Below are positions 8,883-19,700 of a stretch of 64,000 nucleotides of DNA, in pieces; the stretch's first letter is position 1, and the number at the start of each line of letters is the position of its first letter. The stretch spans positions 372,001 through 436,000 of the forward strand of contig NSGV01000001.1 of assembly GCA_002300355.1 (NCBI GenBank), read 5' to 3'. Under the pieces are notes generated by a model, which had not been told where the DNA came from, searched no databases, and saw only the letters and a program-made list of their open reading frames with translations. This stretch comes from Streptomyces sp. TLI_235 (GTDB lineage: Bacteria; Actinomycetota; Actinomycetes; Streptomycetales; Streptomycetaceae). A program made the position numbers and the translations under genes.

Positions 8883-9149
8883 GTGAGCCTGGTGCAGATC
8901 GCGGGTTCCGCGGAGGTCCTGCGCGCGGTGGTGGCCATGCCTGAGATCCAGGACGTCCGGGCGAGCCTGGTGACGCTCGACGACGGGAACCTCCGGGTCG
9001 CCGCGTACGCGTCCGACGAGGCGGTCGAGGCGGCGGTCGCGGCCGGCGCCGTGGTGGTGGTGCTGATCTCGACCGAGGCCGTCGCGGGGCAGCAGAGCCG
9101 GCTGGCGGCGGCGATCGAGCAGGGCCGTGGCGCCCGCGGGGAGGCGTGA
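8883..9149 (+). CDS. Small conserved-looking protein, 88 aa
   Basis: The GTG start at 8883 has a strong SD (GAGGAGAG, 8871-8878). The product is a small soluble alpha/beta protein with alternating hydrophobic strands (LRVAAYASDEAVEAA, GAVVVVLISTE) and no signal peptide or cysteine. The family is not recognised. The next gene, the M14 peptidase, starts four bases past its stop, so it is the first gene of the seven-gene operon. A propeptide, inhibitor or adaptor for the peptidase would fit the position, but nothing in the sequence proves it. Confidence 0.72.
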   Translation: MSLVQIAGSAEVLRAVVAMPEIQDVRASLVTLDDGNLRVAAYASDEAVEAAVAAGAVVVVLISTEAVAGQQSRLAAAIEQGRGARGEA

Positions 9150-9152
9150 GCG

Positions 9153-10724
9153 ATGCCCCCGCCCTACGCCGCGATCAACGTCCCGCAGACCCCGGCCCAG
9201 ATCGAGGCGGCGCTGGCGGACCTCGCGGCCTCCTTCCCGGCCCTGTGCACGCTCGACAGGTTTCCCAACAAGAGCGTCGAGGGCAAGGACATCCACTTCA
9301 TCAAGATCGCGAACGGAAGCGGCTCCAACCGGCCGGTCATGGTGCTGATCGGCGGCGTGCACGCCCGCGAGTCCGCACCGCCGGACGCGCTGATCCGCTT
9401 CGCCCAGTCCATCCTGGTCAGCCACGACGGGAGCAGCGACATCACGTTCCCCGCCATGTCCTGCGAACCGCTTCCCTCGGGCCCGGCGGTGGGCTACCCC
9501 GACTTCACGATCCTGGCGAGCGACGTCAAGAAGATCATCGACGCGGTCGACCTGTACATCGCGCCGCTGATCAATCCGGACGGGCGGCTCTTCGACCAGT
9601 TGCACCCTCCGTCGCCGTTCTCCGGCGGGTGGCGCAAGAACCGGCGACCGCATCCCGACCCCGCGAAGATCGGTGTCGACATCAACCGGAACCACGACAT
9701 CGCGTGGAAGTTCGAGGACTACTACGACATGGCCCTCTACCGGGCGGACTATCCCACGGGTCCGGCCGAAGCCGTCGACGAGTCCGACGACACCTACCGC
9801 GGCCCCTCGGTGACCTCCGAGCCGGAGACCGCCAACGTGCAGTGGATCGTCGACACCAAGAAGCCCGCGTTCTTCGTCGACATCCACCAGTTCGGCCGCA
9901 AGGTCCTGCTGCCCTGGGGCCTGGAGGACAACGGCGACGATCCGACGATGACCTTCTCCTCCCCCGCCTGGACGGGCAAGCGCGACGGTCTGCGGCCGGG
10001 CAGCCTGTCCCTCCCGCTCACCGACCCCGACTACAAGGAGTTCGTCACCGACTCCGCACCGCACTTCGTCAAGAAGAACCTGGGCTTCATCGGCGACTCG
10101 ATGCGCGACGCCATTCTGGCCAGCGCCGGCGTGGTGATCGGCTCAACGGCACCCGACCCCAGGCGCGACCACTCCACCTACGAGGTGGCCCAGGCCGCGG
10201 TGCTGTACCACCCGGTCGGCGGCGGGCCGGTCACCGGCACCACCCACGACTACGCGTTCCGCAAGCAGTTCGACGACCCTGCCAGGGCACCGGTCTTCGC
10301 GTTCGGCATCGAGTCCGGGCACGAGGAGGAGGCCGGCTTCCACCCCGACTACACGAGTCCGCCAGGCCACTACGCCAAGATCGAGCGGGAGATCCACGCC
10401 GCACTGATCGCACTCGGCACGATCGCCGCCAGACTCGGGAAGCCCTGCCTGGTCGCCACCGCCACCATGGGCACGCCCGATCACCCCGACGTGGTGACGC
10501 TGCGCCGCTTCCGCGACGCGTGGCTGGGGCCGCGGTTCGACCGCTGGTACTACCGGGTCAGCCCGCCCCTCGCGCGCTACCTGTCCGCCCACCCCTGGGC
10601 GCGCGCCGCCGTGCGCCACGGCCTGGTCGGGCCGGCGGCCGCGCTGGTCAGGACGTTCCCGGAGTCGGCCATGAGGGCGCCGGAAGGCGAACCGGGACGG
10701 ACTCCACCGGGAAGGACAAGCTGA
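9153..10724 (+). CDS. M14 zinc carboxypeptidase with C-terminal CFI-box
   Basis: A 523-aa protein. Zinc ligands of the M14 family are seen as HARE (H70, E73) and DIHQFG (H245); NPDG at 141-144 and DINRN at 177 are the usual substrate-pocket motifs. The catalytic Glu is probably E387 in FAFGIESG. Residues 432-490 (CLVATATMGTPDHP, RRFRDAW, RWYYRVSPPLARYL) match the CFI-box C-terminal domain known from many bacterial surface or secreted proteins, with Cys432 as its invariant residue. There is no N-terminal signal peptide. It is coupled to the following gene by a TGATG overlap. Likely role: processing of a partner protein's C-terminus or of a peptide. Confidence 0.88.
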   Translation: MPPPYAAINVPQTPAQIEAALADLAASFPALCTLDRFPNKSVEGKDIHFIKIANGSGSNRPVMVLIGGVHARESAPPDALIRFAQSILVSHDGSSDITFPAMSCEPLPSGPAVGYPDFTILASDVKKIIDAVDLYIAPLINPDGRLFDQLHPPSPFSGGWRKNRRPHPDPAKIGVDINRNHDIAWKFEDYYDMALYRADYPTGPAEAVDESDDTYRGPSVTSEPETANVQWIVDTKKPAFFVDIHQFGRKVLLPWGLEDNGDDPTMTFSSPAWTGKRDGLRPGSLSLPLTDPDYKEFVTDSAPHFVKKNLGFIGDSMRDAILASAGVVIGSTAPDPRRDHSTYEVAQAAVLYHPVGGGPVTGTTHDYAFRKQFDDPARAPVFAFGIESGHEEEAGFHPDYTSPPGHYAKIEREIHAALIALGTIAARLGKPCLVATATMGTPDHPDVVTLRRFRDAWLGPRFDRWYYRVSPPLARYLSAHPWARAAVRHGLVGPAAALVRTFPESAMRAPEGEPGRTPPGRTS

Positions 10725-13700
10725 TGGCCGGCACCGCCGAACTGCTCGCGCTCGAGCTCGGACGCCTGCTCGAACCGCTCCGCACCCGGCTGCAGGCGGG
10801 CGATGTCGACGGGCTCTTCACCGAGTTGGGACTGCCGCTCCCGGACGCGGTGCGGGACGCCCCCGCCGTGGTGTCCGCCGCCACCACGGCGGCCACCTCG
10901 CTGGGCGGCCTCGCGCCCAGGACGGCCGCTCTCGCCGCAGCCGTCCGGGCGGACGACCGGGCGCTGATCGCGCAGGGCTTCGCGGAGCTCGTACCCGTCG
11001 TCGCCACCACGTTCACCTCGCTCGGCCGGCTCGCGACCGAGGTGAAGGACGCCTTCCAGGGCGCACCACCCGAGTTCGGCCCGATCCTCGCCCAACTGCC
11101 CGAGCGGCTGCTGCACTTCACCATCGTCAGCTACCTGGAGCGGCACCGCCCGAGGCTGGGCGGCACGCTCGCGCTGCTCGGGCTGATCGAGTCGGTCACC
11201 GAGCCCGCCGACGGCACCCGGGCGGCGTACCAGCGGCGCAGCCTGCGCCTCGACCGGCTGCCGGTGGTGTTCGACGATCCCGCGCTGGCCCTGAACAGCG
11301 TCTACCGCTGGGGCGATGCGGCGCAGGCGTTGGACGCCGGGCTGCTGCTGGGCCGCCTTTGCGCGCTGCTGACCGCGATCGGGCTGCCCGCGGTGATCGA
11401 GCCGGACGTGCCCCGGCTGCGCGCGTTCCTGCTCGCGCTGGAGCCCGACGGCGGTGCCCCGGCGCCGACGCCGCTGCAACTGACCCTCGACGTGGTGGAC
11501 TTCACCGGCGTGGACGTGCTGCTCCCGCTCAGTGAGCGGTGGGAGGTGCGGCTGCGGGCGGTCGGTGCGCTCGACGTCGGCGCGGGGGTGCGGATCGAGC
11601 CGCCGGCCAGGCTGGTCCCGCTCGCCCCGGCGCCGGAACTGTCCGGCGAGCTGACCCTGGGATTCCGGCGCACCGCACCCGGGGCAGGGCCCATCCTGCT
11701 GTTCGGGCAGGCGGACGGCTCACGGCTGACCGCCGAGTCCGTGCAGGCCGGGCTCGGCCTGCGGTTCGCGGCGGCCAGTACCGAGGTGGTGGCCGATCTG
11801 GTCGTGGACGCCGAGATCGCGGACGGCCGACTGGTGGTCGGTCTCGGCGGTGCGGACGGCTTCCTCGCCGCCTTCCTGCCCGGGACGCTGGAGCTCGATC
11901 TCGACCTCGGGCTGCGCTGGAGCGCGCAGGAGGGCGTGACGTTCAGCGGCGGCGCGGCCCTCAGGCTCGCGGTTCCGCTCACCGTCGAACTCGGTCCGCT
12001 CCGTCTGGACCGGCTGGACGTCGTGGTGCTGCCGAACGCCGCCGGGATCGGGACCGAGGCCCGGGTGACCGGTGGCATCGCGCTCGGCCCGTTCACCGCG
12101 TCGGTCGAGGGCGTCGGTGTGGGCACCGACCTCGCCCTCCGGCAGGGCAGTCTCGGGCCGGTGGACGTGTCGTTCCGGTTCCTGGCCCCGCAGGGGCTCG
12201 GGCTGGCGATCGACGCGGGCCCGGTGCAGGGCGGCGGTTTCCTGCTGTTCGACCAGCCGGCCGGCCGCTACGCCGGGGTCTTCGAGGTCGATCTGGGCCC
12301 CGTCGGGGTCTCCGCGGTCGGCATCCTGGACACCGGCCCGGCCGCCGGCGGCTTCGCCCTGCTGGTCGTGCTGCGCGCCGAGTTCCCTCCGATCCAGCTG
12401 GGCTTCGGGTTCGCGCTCTCCTCGGTCGGCGGGCTGCTCGCGCTGAACCGGCGGATCGACGTGGACGCGCTGCGCGGCCGGTTCGCCTCCGGCGCGGTCG
12501 GCCGGATCCTCGCCCCCGAGGACCCGATCCGCAACGCTCCGGTGCTGCTGGCCGACCTGTCCGCGGTCTTCCCGCCCACCCCCGGCGTCAGCGTGGTCGG
12601 GCCGACCCTCCAGCTCTCCTGGGCCGAACTCGTCCGGTTCGACCTCGGTGTCTTCGTGGAGCTGCCCGGACCGACGAAGGTCGTGCTGCTCGGCTCGGCC
12701 CGGGCGGTGATCGACAACCCGGCCGGCGGTGGCCCGCTGCTGCAGATCCGCCTCGACATCATCGGTCTGCTCGACTTCGCCAAGCGGGTGCTGGAGTTCG
12801 ATGCCGTCCTGGTCGACAGCCGGCTGCTGGAGGTGCTGGAGCTCTCCGGCGGGGCCGCGTTCCGGCTGAGCTGGGGAGAGCAGCCGTACGTGCTGCTGTC
12901 GGTGGGCGGGTTCCATCCCGCGTACTCCCCCGCCCCGCTGGTGCTGCCGCCGTCCCTCACCCGGATCGCGATGACCCGGGGCACCCCCACCGACCTGCTG
13001 TACCTGCGGTTCGAGGGCTACTTCGCGGTCACCACCAACACCCTTCAGCTCGGTGCGGCGGTGGAGGCCGCCGTCAACGCGGGCCCGATCAGCGCCCGTG
13101 GCTTCCTCGGCTTCGACACGCTGATCCGCTTCGACCCGTTCTTCTTCCGAACGACCTTCTCGGCCTCGTTCCGGGTCCGCTTCGAGGGCGCGACGCTGGC
13201 CGGGGTCCGGGTGACGGGCGAGCTGTCGGGGCCCGGCCCGATCACCTTCCACGGTGAGTACTGCATCGAGATCCTCTTCTTCGACATCTGCTTCGAGGGC
13301 ACGTTCACCCTCGGCTCCGAGGGACGTCCGACGGCCGTCCCGGTCGGCAGCGCGGTGGACGAGCTGGCCGCCGAACTCGAACGGCCCGGCAACCTCGCAT
13401 CCGGTGAGGGCGCCGCCGACGGCTCGGCGGTCGTCGAACCGGCGGCGGGCACCGCGCTGCCGGTCCTCTCCCCGGTCGGGCAGGTCGCCTGGACGCAGTC
13501 CCGGGCACCGCTCGGCCTCTTCCTGCAACGCTTCGAGGGCACGCCACTGGCCACCCCGGAGACCGTCACGGCGACCGGTCCCGCCGTCACGGGCAGCGCC
13601 GTCGACTGGTTCGCGCCCGGCGCCTTCGCCGAACTGTCCGACAGCGACGCGCTCAACCGCAAGGCGTTCGAACGCCTCGACGGCGGGGTCCGGCTCGGCG

Positions 13701-14023
13701 CGCCCGGCACCGCGGACGGTCCGGCCCGCACCCATGTGGTGACGGTCGAGCAGATCCGGCTGCCGAGCCCGCCGTCGGTGGGGTTCGACTTCGTCGTGCC
13801 CGGCTGGCTGGCCAGGGCGATCGGCGCCCGCACCGGGCAGGTCGAGCGGGCGGCGGTCGCCGGTGCGATCGGGGTGCACGACGAGCAGTGGCAGGTGCAC
13901 GCCGCGGACGGGGCTGTGGTGGTCGGCGGGCTCAGCGAGAGCCAGGCCCACCAGCTCACCGCCGCCGGTGCGGGGGCCGCGGCGGTCCCCGCCACCGACC
14001 AGGTCGCGTCCGTGCCGTTCTGA
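10724..14023 (+). CDS. DUF6603-like large beta-rich protein, 1099 aa
   Basis: The start ATG overlaps the peptidase stop. The first 250 residues are helical. From about residue 270 to 870 the chain is made of amphipathic strands separated by glycines (GFLLFDQPAGRYAGVFEVDLG, AEFPPIQLGFGFALSSVGG, CIEILFFDICFEGTF), which resembles the uncharacterised DUF6603 domain. The last 200 residues are less ordered. The strand pattern suggests an extended beta-solenoid or barrel-like scaffold. No signal peptide, catalytic motif or transmembrane helix was seen. The family name is from memory and should be confirmed. Its size and place between peptidase and other large unknown proteins suggest a structural component. 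Confidence 0.78.
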   Translation: MAGTAELLALELGRLLEPLRTRLQAGDVDGLFTELGLPLPDAVRDAPAVVSAATTAATSLGGLAPRTAALAAAVRADDRALIAQGFAELVPVVATTFTSLGRLATEVKDAFQGAPPEFGPILAQLPERLLHFTIVSYLERHRPRLGGTLALLGLIESVTEPADGTRAAYQRRSLRLDRLPVVFDDPALALNSVYRWGDAAQALDAGLLLGRLCALLTAIGLPAVIEPDVPRLRAFLLALEPDGGAPAPTPLQLTLDVVDFTGVDVLLPLSERWEVRLRAVGALDVGAGVRIEPPARLVPLAPAPELSGELTLGFRRTAPGAGPILLFGQADGSRLTAESVQAGLGLRFAAASTEVVADLVVDAEIADGRLVVGLGGADGFLAAFLPGTLELDLDLGLRWSAQEGVTFSGGAALRLAVPLTVELGPLRLDRLDVVVLPNAAGIGTEARVTGGIALGPFTASVEGVGVGTDLALRQGSLGPVDVSFRFLAPQGLGLAIDAGPVQGGGFLLFDQPAGRYAGVFEVDLGPVGVSAVGILDTGPAAGGFALLVVLRAEFPPIQLGFGFALSSVGGLLALNRRIDVDALRGRFASGAVGRILAPEDPIRNAPVLLADLSAVFPPTPGVSVVGPTLQLSWAELVRFDLGVFVELPGPTKVVLLGSARAVIDNPAGGGPLLQIRLDIIGLLDFAKRVLEFDAVLVDSRLLEVLELSGGAAFRLSWGEQPYVLLSVGGFHPAYSPAPLVLPPSLTRIAMTRGTPTDLLYLRFEGYFAVTTNTLQLGAAVEAAVNAGPISARGFLGFDTLIRFDPFFFRTTFSASFRVRFEGATLAGVRVTGELSGPGPITFHGEYCIEILFFDICFEGTFTLGSEGRPTAVPVGSAVDELAAELERPGNLASGEGAADGSAVVEPAAGTALPVLSPVGQVAWTQSRAPLGLFLQRFEGTPLATPETVTATGPAVTGSAVDWFAPGAFAELSDSDALNRKAFERLDGGVRLGAPGTADGPARTHVVTVEQIRLPSPPSVGFDFVVPGWLARAIGARTGQVERAAVAGAIGVHDEQWQVHAADGAVVVGGLSESQAHQLTAAGAGAAAVPATDQVASVPF

Positions 14024-14081
14024 TGATCCGTCAGGCGAACATGCCGTCCCGCAGAGCTGCCCTTCCGAGGAGGTGTCGGCA

Positions 14082-16670
14082 GTGCCCCCCACACTGACGT
14101 TCGTGAGCTGGGCCCGGGAGCGGGTCGGTGAACTCGTGACGGGCTCCGAGGACGGGCGCGCCCGGGTGTCCACCGACGTGACGCTCACCGGCCGGGCCGC
14201 CGACGGCGCGATCACGGGCACCGAGGCACGCCAGGTCCGCTTCCTGCTCGCCGGCCCGCAGGACGTGGCGGGCCTGAAACCGGGTGCGGTCGTCGGCCGC
14301 TACCCGGTGCCGGGGGCCGTCGACGCCGAGACCGACAAGTGCCCGCACATCGAGTTCGCCGACGCCGCCCTGCCCTGGCGCTACACCCCCGCCGCGAACC
14401 CCGCGGCCGGCACCGGGGTCCTGCGGCCGTGGCTGGCCCTGGTGGTCGGGGTCGAGGGCACCGAGCTGACCCTCGCCGGCGACTCCGTGTCGCTCGGCAC
14501 GGAGGTCCAGAACGCCCACCCGCTCGCCGCGCCGCACCCGCACGGGCACGTCCAGCAGGCCGAGGGCCGCCACCTGGCCCGCCTGCTGTCGACCCGCCCG
14601 CTCGCCGCGGACACCGACTACGTCGCGCTGCTGGTACCCGCTGTCCCGGGGTGGACGGGCACCGCCCCGGTCACCCTGCCCGTGTACGACAGCTGGCGCT
14701 TCCGGACCGCCGCCCAGCCCGGCAGCTTCGCCAAGCTGGCGGCCCGGCTGACCCCCGGCGGCGCCGACCCCGCGACCGGCCGGGCACCCGTTCGCTACCC
14801 GTACCTCGCGGACCGGGCCGTCGAGCTGCGCGGCGCGCTGGCGCCGATCGGCGCCACCGACCCGGACCTGGATCCCGCGATCGCGGTGGACCTGCCGCAG
14901 CACACCCTCCCGCCGCCCGACCCGCGCGGGCGCCCGGTGATCGGGCCGCCGGTGTACGGCGCGCTCTGGCCGTCGGCAGCCACCGCCTGGGCCGCCGGCC
15001 TCAACGGCGACCCGCGCCACCGGGGAGCCGCCGGGCTCGGCCTCGAACTGGGCGTCCGCCTCCAGGAGCAGCTGGTCGAGGAGGCCCGCGAGCACGCCGG
15101 GGCGCTCGCCGTCGCCGCCCAGTGGCTCGGCCGGCTCAGCCTCGGCCTCGCCGCCTCCGGCGCCCTGTGGCGGCGCCGACTGCCCGCCGATCCGCTGCAC
15201 CGGCTCTGGCTGTTCGGCCCCGCCCTGCGGCGGGTGGTCACCCCGCAGGGCCCGGTGGCGGAGCTCACGACGGCGGAGGGCCTGGCGCTGCCCCCGGGGA
15301 TCTTCTCCACCGCCGCCCGCCGCGCCGTCCGCCCCGGACCGGCCCGCACGGCGCTGCTCAGAGGTGCGATCGATCCCGCGGCCGCGCTCCGGGCCGCCGA
15401 CCGCTGCCCCCGCCCGCCCGGTCCGAGCGAGGACGGCGTACCGCCACTCGGCAGGCGCTTCGACGAACGGCTGAAGGAGGCGCTGGCCTCGGGTCGCCTC
15501 GACAGCCGGAACGCGGTCGAAGGGCTGCGCCGCTTCGACGTCCGCCGGCTCCCCAAGGCGCTGCAGGAGCCGGCCGCGGCTCTGCTCGGTCGACTGATCG
15601 CGGCCGCCTCCGACGGCCGGACCGACCTGGCCTGGGGCCGGTCGATCGAGGCCCTGACCGCGAGCGCCGCGGTCGACCCCCGCGACGAGCGGGCCCTGGC
15701 GCAAGCCCGTGAGCTGCTGGAACAGGCGCTGAAGGAGTTCGGCCGCGATCCGGAGCTGCCCGGCGACCTGGTCGGTCTGCTCGACGCCCTGGCGGAACGG
15801 CCCGGCCGCGAACCGCCGTGCCGTCCGGTGGATCTCGACGCGCTGGCCGCGAGCGTGACCCCGCTGTTCGACCCCACCACCGAGGACGCGCCGGCGCGGG
15901 TCCGCGTCCTGGCCGGTATCGACGGACTCGACCCGGCCCAGCCGCTGGCCCCGCCCGAGGTCTGCGTCGGCCTGGACCGGCCGGTGTGGCGCGACCTGAA
16001 CGACGCGTTCGCCGAGTGGCTGCTGCCCGGCGCCGGCAACCTGCCGGACGACTCGGTCAACGCCGTGCAGACCAACCCCGTCTTCACCGACGCCTTCCTG
16101 GTCGGCTACAACACCCAGCTCGTCGGCGAGCTGCGCTGGCGCAACCTGCCGATCGCCACCGGCTGCACGCCGCTGCGGGTCTTCTGGGACCGCGCGGACA
16201 CCGCGTCGGGTCAGCGCGTCGACGACATCGTCGGGGTCGCGAACTGGCCGCCCGGCAGTGCGCTGGGCGCAGCCGAGCACCGTCCCGGCGGTGCGGCGGG
16301 CGGCGACCTGGTCCTGCTGTTCCGCGGGCAGCTGTTCCTGCGCTACCCGAAGACGCTGCTCTACCTGGTGTCGGCCGTCCACGGGGGCGGCGTCGACTTC
16401 GACGCCGACCCCGACTCGGCGGCGACGCACGTGCTCCCCGCCTTCCAGGGACGGATCGGCGCCGACATCACCTTCTTCGGGTTCCAGGACCTCCCGGCCG
16501 GCGACATCGGCTCGCACTGGGTGGTGCTGGAGGAACCGCCGTCCGGCTACCGGTTCTTCAACGACGCCGTCAGCCCGGCGGGCCGGGACGGCGCCCGGTT
16601 CGCCGACGAGGCCTTCGCCGACCCGGTGCGGGTGCTCGTCCGCGGCGACAGCCTCACCCCCTCACCTTGA
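14082..16670 (+). CDS. Uncharacterised large protein, 862 aa
   Basis: The GTG start follows a strong SD (GAGGAGG, about 8 bases upstream), 58 bases after the DUF6603-like gene. The N-terminal 250 residues hold conserved-looking motifs (ALPWRYTP, LRPWLALVV, DYVALLVPA, PVYDSWRF). The middle is helical and Ala/Leu-rich. The C-terminal 200 residues are well structured (NPVFTDAFLVGYNTQL, LRWRNLPIATGC, FRGQLFLRYPKTLLYLVSA, ADITFFGFQ). No signal peptide, membrane helix or catalytic signature was recognised. The complete frame, absence of low-complexity decay and operon position support a real gene. Function unknown. Confidence 0.82.
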   Translation: MPPTLTFVSWARERVGELVTGSEDGRARVSTDVTLTGRAADGAITGTEARQVRFLLAGPQDVAGLKPGAVVGRYPVPGAVDAETDKCPHIEFADAALPWRYTPAANPAAGTGVLRPWLALVVGVEGTELTLAGDSVSLGTEVQNAHPLAAPHPHGHVQQAEGRHLARLLSTRPLAADTDYVALLVPAVPGWTGTAPVTLPVYDSWRFRTAAQPGSFAKLAARLTPGGADPATGRAPVRYPYLADRAVELRGALAPIGATDPDLDPAIAVDLPQHTLPPPDPRGRPVIGPPVYGALWPSAATAWAAGLNGDPRHRGAAGLGLELGVRLQEQLVEEAREHAGALAVAAQWLGRLSLGLAASGALWRRRLPADPLHRLWLFGPALRRVVTPQGPVAELTTAEGLALPPGIFSTAARRAVRPGPARTALLRGAIDPAAALRAADRCPRPPGPSEDGVPPLGRRFDERLKEALASGRLDSRNAVEGLRRFDVRRLPKALQEPAAALLGRLIAAASDGRTDLAWGRSIEALTASAAVDPRDERALAQARELLEQALKEFGRDPELPGDLVGLLDALAERPGREPPCRPVDLDALAASVTPLFDPTTEDAPARVRVLAGIDGLDPAQPLAPPEVCVGLDRPVWRDLNDAFAEWLLPGAGNLPDDSVNAVQTNPVFTDAFLVGYNTQLVGELRWRNLPIATGCTPLRVFWDRADTASGQRVDDIVGVANWPPGSALGAAEHRPGGAAGGDLVLLFRGQLFLRYPKTLLYLVSAVHGGGVDFDADPDSAATHVLPAFQGRIGADITFFGFQDLPAGDIGSHWVVLEEPPSGYRFFNDAVSPAGRDGARFADEAFADPVRVLVRGDSLTPSP

Positions 16671-16764
16671 CCCTCCGTCACCGTGGCTCGCTGTCACCAT
16701 GACCGCCAGTCGCCGTGACCCCGACAGCCTGACCGTTCGACCCCGGCCCCCTGAGGAGGACCCC

Positions 16765-19700
16765 ATGCCGGCCGACCTGGGCGTGCTGCTCCCGCTGCGG
16801 ATCGAGACCCGGTTCGCCGGGCCGACCCTGCGACTGCGGGTGGTGCCCGACGAGCTCTGGTTCACCCGTCACGACCCCCGGCCGGGCGCCGCCGAGGTCA
16901 CCGCGCTCAAGCGCTACGCCGCGGACCCGGGCCTGCCCGCGTTCCGGGAGCTGGCCTCGGCGGTGGGCGCCCCACGGGCCGTCTTCCTGGTCCGGACGTA
17001 CCTGACCCAGGACCCGGCCGAGCTGAACGAGGAACCGGTCTTCCAGCGGATCGAGGGCCTGCCGAAGGAGCTGCACGTGTGGCTGGCACGTGGCGGCGGC
17101 GACCCCGAGCACGTGCTGACCCTCGCCGTCGACCACTCCCGGCTGGCCGTGGCCCTGGACTCGACGGCCCCCCGCTGGTGGGAGGACTGGGACGAAGCCG
17201 TCCGGGCCGGACTCGCCGGGGAGGTACCCCTGCCCGGCGACCCCGACGACATCGACCTGCTCGTCGTCACCGGACTGGGCGGGACACCACCCGGCGCACT
17301 GTTCGGCGCACTGAGCGCCGAGGGCAGGCTCGGACTGGTCGCACCGGGCACGGCCACCAACACGGTGGACGGCGAACCCGCCGCCGGGCTCGCCACCGAC
17401 GCCGACAGCTGCTGGCAGCTGCTCGACGGCACGCCGGGTGAGAACGAACAACTCGTCAGTCTCGCCCTCACCGGCGACGAGCGGTCGCTGGGCCGGCTGC
17501 CGGGCCCGACCGAGCCGCACTTCAGCGCCTCCACCGGCATGGTCCGCGCCCTGTGGCCCGCGCTGTGGGGATTCGCCGCGACGGACGTGTGGGCGCTGCC
17601 GCGCGCGGCCGACACCGCCGCCTGGGCCGCCGAGGCGCTCTTCCCCGAGGGGATGTTCCCGGCCGTCCGGGTGGGCCCGCAACCCTACGGCCTGCTCCCG
17701 GCCACCGCCCTGACCCGCTGGGTGGCCGGCAAACAGGACGTCGAACCGGGCCTGCTCCCGCCACTCCTGCGGCTGAGGGAGGTCTGGCAGGCCGCGGCCG
17801 AGCGGCGCGGGACGGTCGCCGGCACCTCCACGGAGGGCCTGCTCGACCTGCTCGGCCACGTCCCCAGCGCCCCGTCCTACCGGCACCGCCGTGCGGCGCC
17901 GCTGGAGCTGTGGTGGCAGTCGATGCTGCTGCTGGGCACCGCGGACGGGTGGCACGAACTCGACCAGCAGTGGCAGCTGACCTACCCGCTCGCCGGCGAG
18001 CTGGGGCTGGCCCCGCACCGCCGGTACGGCTCGCGCGGGCGCACCGGCCCGCTGCGGATGCCCCTGGTCGTGCCGGACGGCCTGCCGGCCGACCGCACCG
18101 TCGGTGAGGTGCTGGCGCTGCTGCTGAAGACGGCGACCCGCGCGCCCGCCCTGTTCGCCAACACCCGGGCCCTGGCGGAGCGGCTGCGGGTGGAACCGGA
18201 CAGTCTGCTGCTGCGCCTGGTCGTCCGAGCACTGCAGGTCGCCATCGGCGACGTCGGCCGGGAGGCACTCGGGGAGCCCGTCCCGGCCCTGGAAGAGCCG
18301 GCCCGCCCCGACAACCGGCAGGGGCGGCTGGAGCACTGGATCAGCCGGACCACACCCGAGATGCTGCGCGGCACGAGCCCGGCCGCGGTGGCCTTCCAGC
18401 GGGTGGTCGGCGGGCTCGCGTCCCTCGTCAAGACGTCGGAGGACCGCCTCGAACGGATGCTGCGCGCGAACCTCGACACCGCGACGCACCGCCTCGACCC
18501 GTGGCTGGCCGGCCCGCCCACCCGCCGGCTCCAGGATCTGCTCGACGCCCGGCCGGCCCCGCGGCTCGGCGCCTACGGCTGGGTGGACGCACCGCGGCCG
18601 GGCAGCCCCGGGCCCACGCCCGCCGGGCTGCTGCACGCCCCCTCGCAGGCCCAGGCACTGACCGCCACCGTGCTGCGGGACCGCGCGGTCAACGACCCGC
18701 AGGCCGGTCGCTGGGCCATGGACCTGAGCTCGCGGACCGTCCGCGACGCGGCGCGGCTGGGCGACTCCGTCCGCGCGGGGGCCCACCTGGGCGAGGTGCT
18801 CGGCCGCGAGGTCGAACGGATCGCCGGCTCGCCGGACCTCGTCGACGCCCTGCGCACCGCGTTCCCGTTGCGCACCGAACACGCCGGCCGCCGGGTCTGC
18901 GACGGCCTGGCCGTCCTGGACGCGCCCCCAGCGTCCCTCGGGATGTCGGGCGCCCAGCTGGCCGAGGTGACGGCCCTGCGGCAGGCCGTGGACGCGTACG
19001 GCGACCTGCTCGTCGCCGAGGCCGTGCACCACGTCACCCAGGGACGGCCGACGGTGGCGGGCGCGGCGATGGACGCCGCTGCAGGACTGTCCCGGCCGCC
19101 CGAGCTGGAGGTGGTCAACAGCCGGCGGCAGGGCCGTGCGGTGGCCACCGGCGTGCTGCTCCTGCTGCCCGACGTGGCCGCGCCGGCGATTCCGGACGAG
19201 CCGGCGGAGCACGCCCTGCTGTCGCCGGCCGCACTGGCAGACCCGTCCGCTGCGGCCTTCCTGGCCGCCCGGACGGGCCCCGCGACCGCCTGGACCTGGA
19301 CCGTGCCGGGCGAGGCCGGGGACGTCCGGGTCAGCCTGGCCGATCTGGGCCTGACCCCGGCCGACGCGCTTGCCCTGCCGCTCACCGACCTGGAGCGCCT
19401 GGTGCTCGCCGCGGCGGGCGGACGGGACACCGAACTCGCGTCCGCGGACGGCTCGCGTCGCTACGAGGACGCCGCCCGGCTGGTCGGCCTGCTCGGCCGC
19501 TCGCCGGCGGGCCCCGACGCGATCACCACCGAGCCCGGGCTGCCCACCCCGCCCAGCAGCGTCGAGGCCGCGCTGCGGGCCCGCTACGAGGAGCTGCGCC
19601 GGACGGTGAGGATCCTCGCCGATCTGCTGGCGGACACCACCGAACCGGCCGGCGCGGAGCGGCTGCTGGTGGCCTGCCGGGCCTGGGGGATCGCCCCCGA

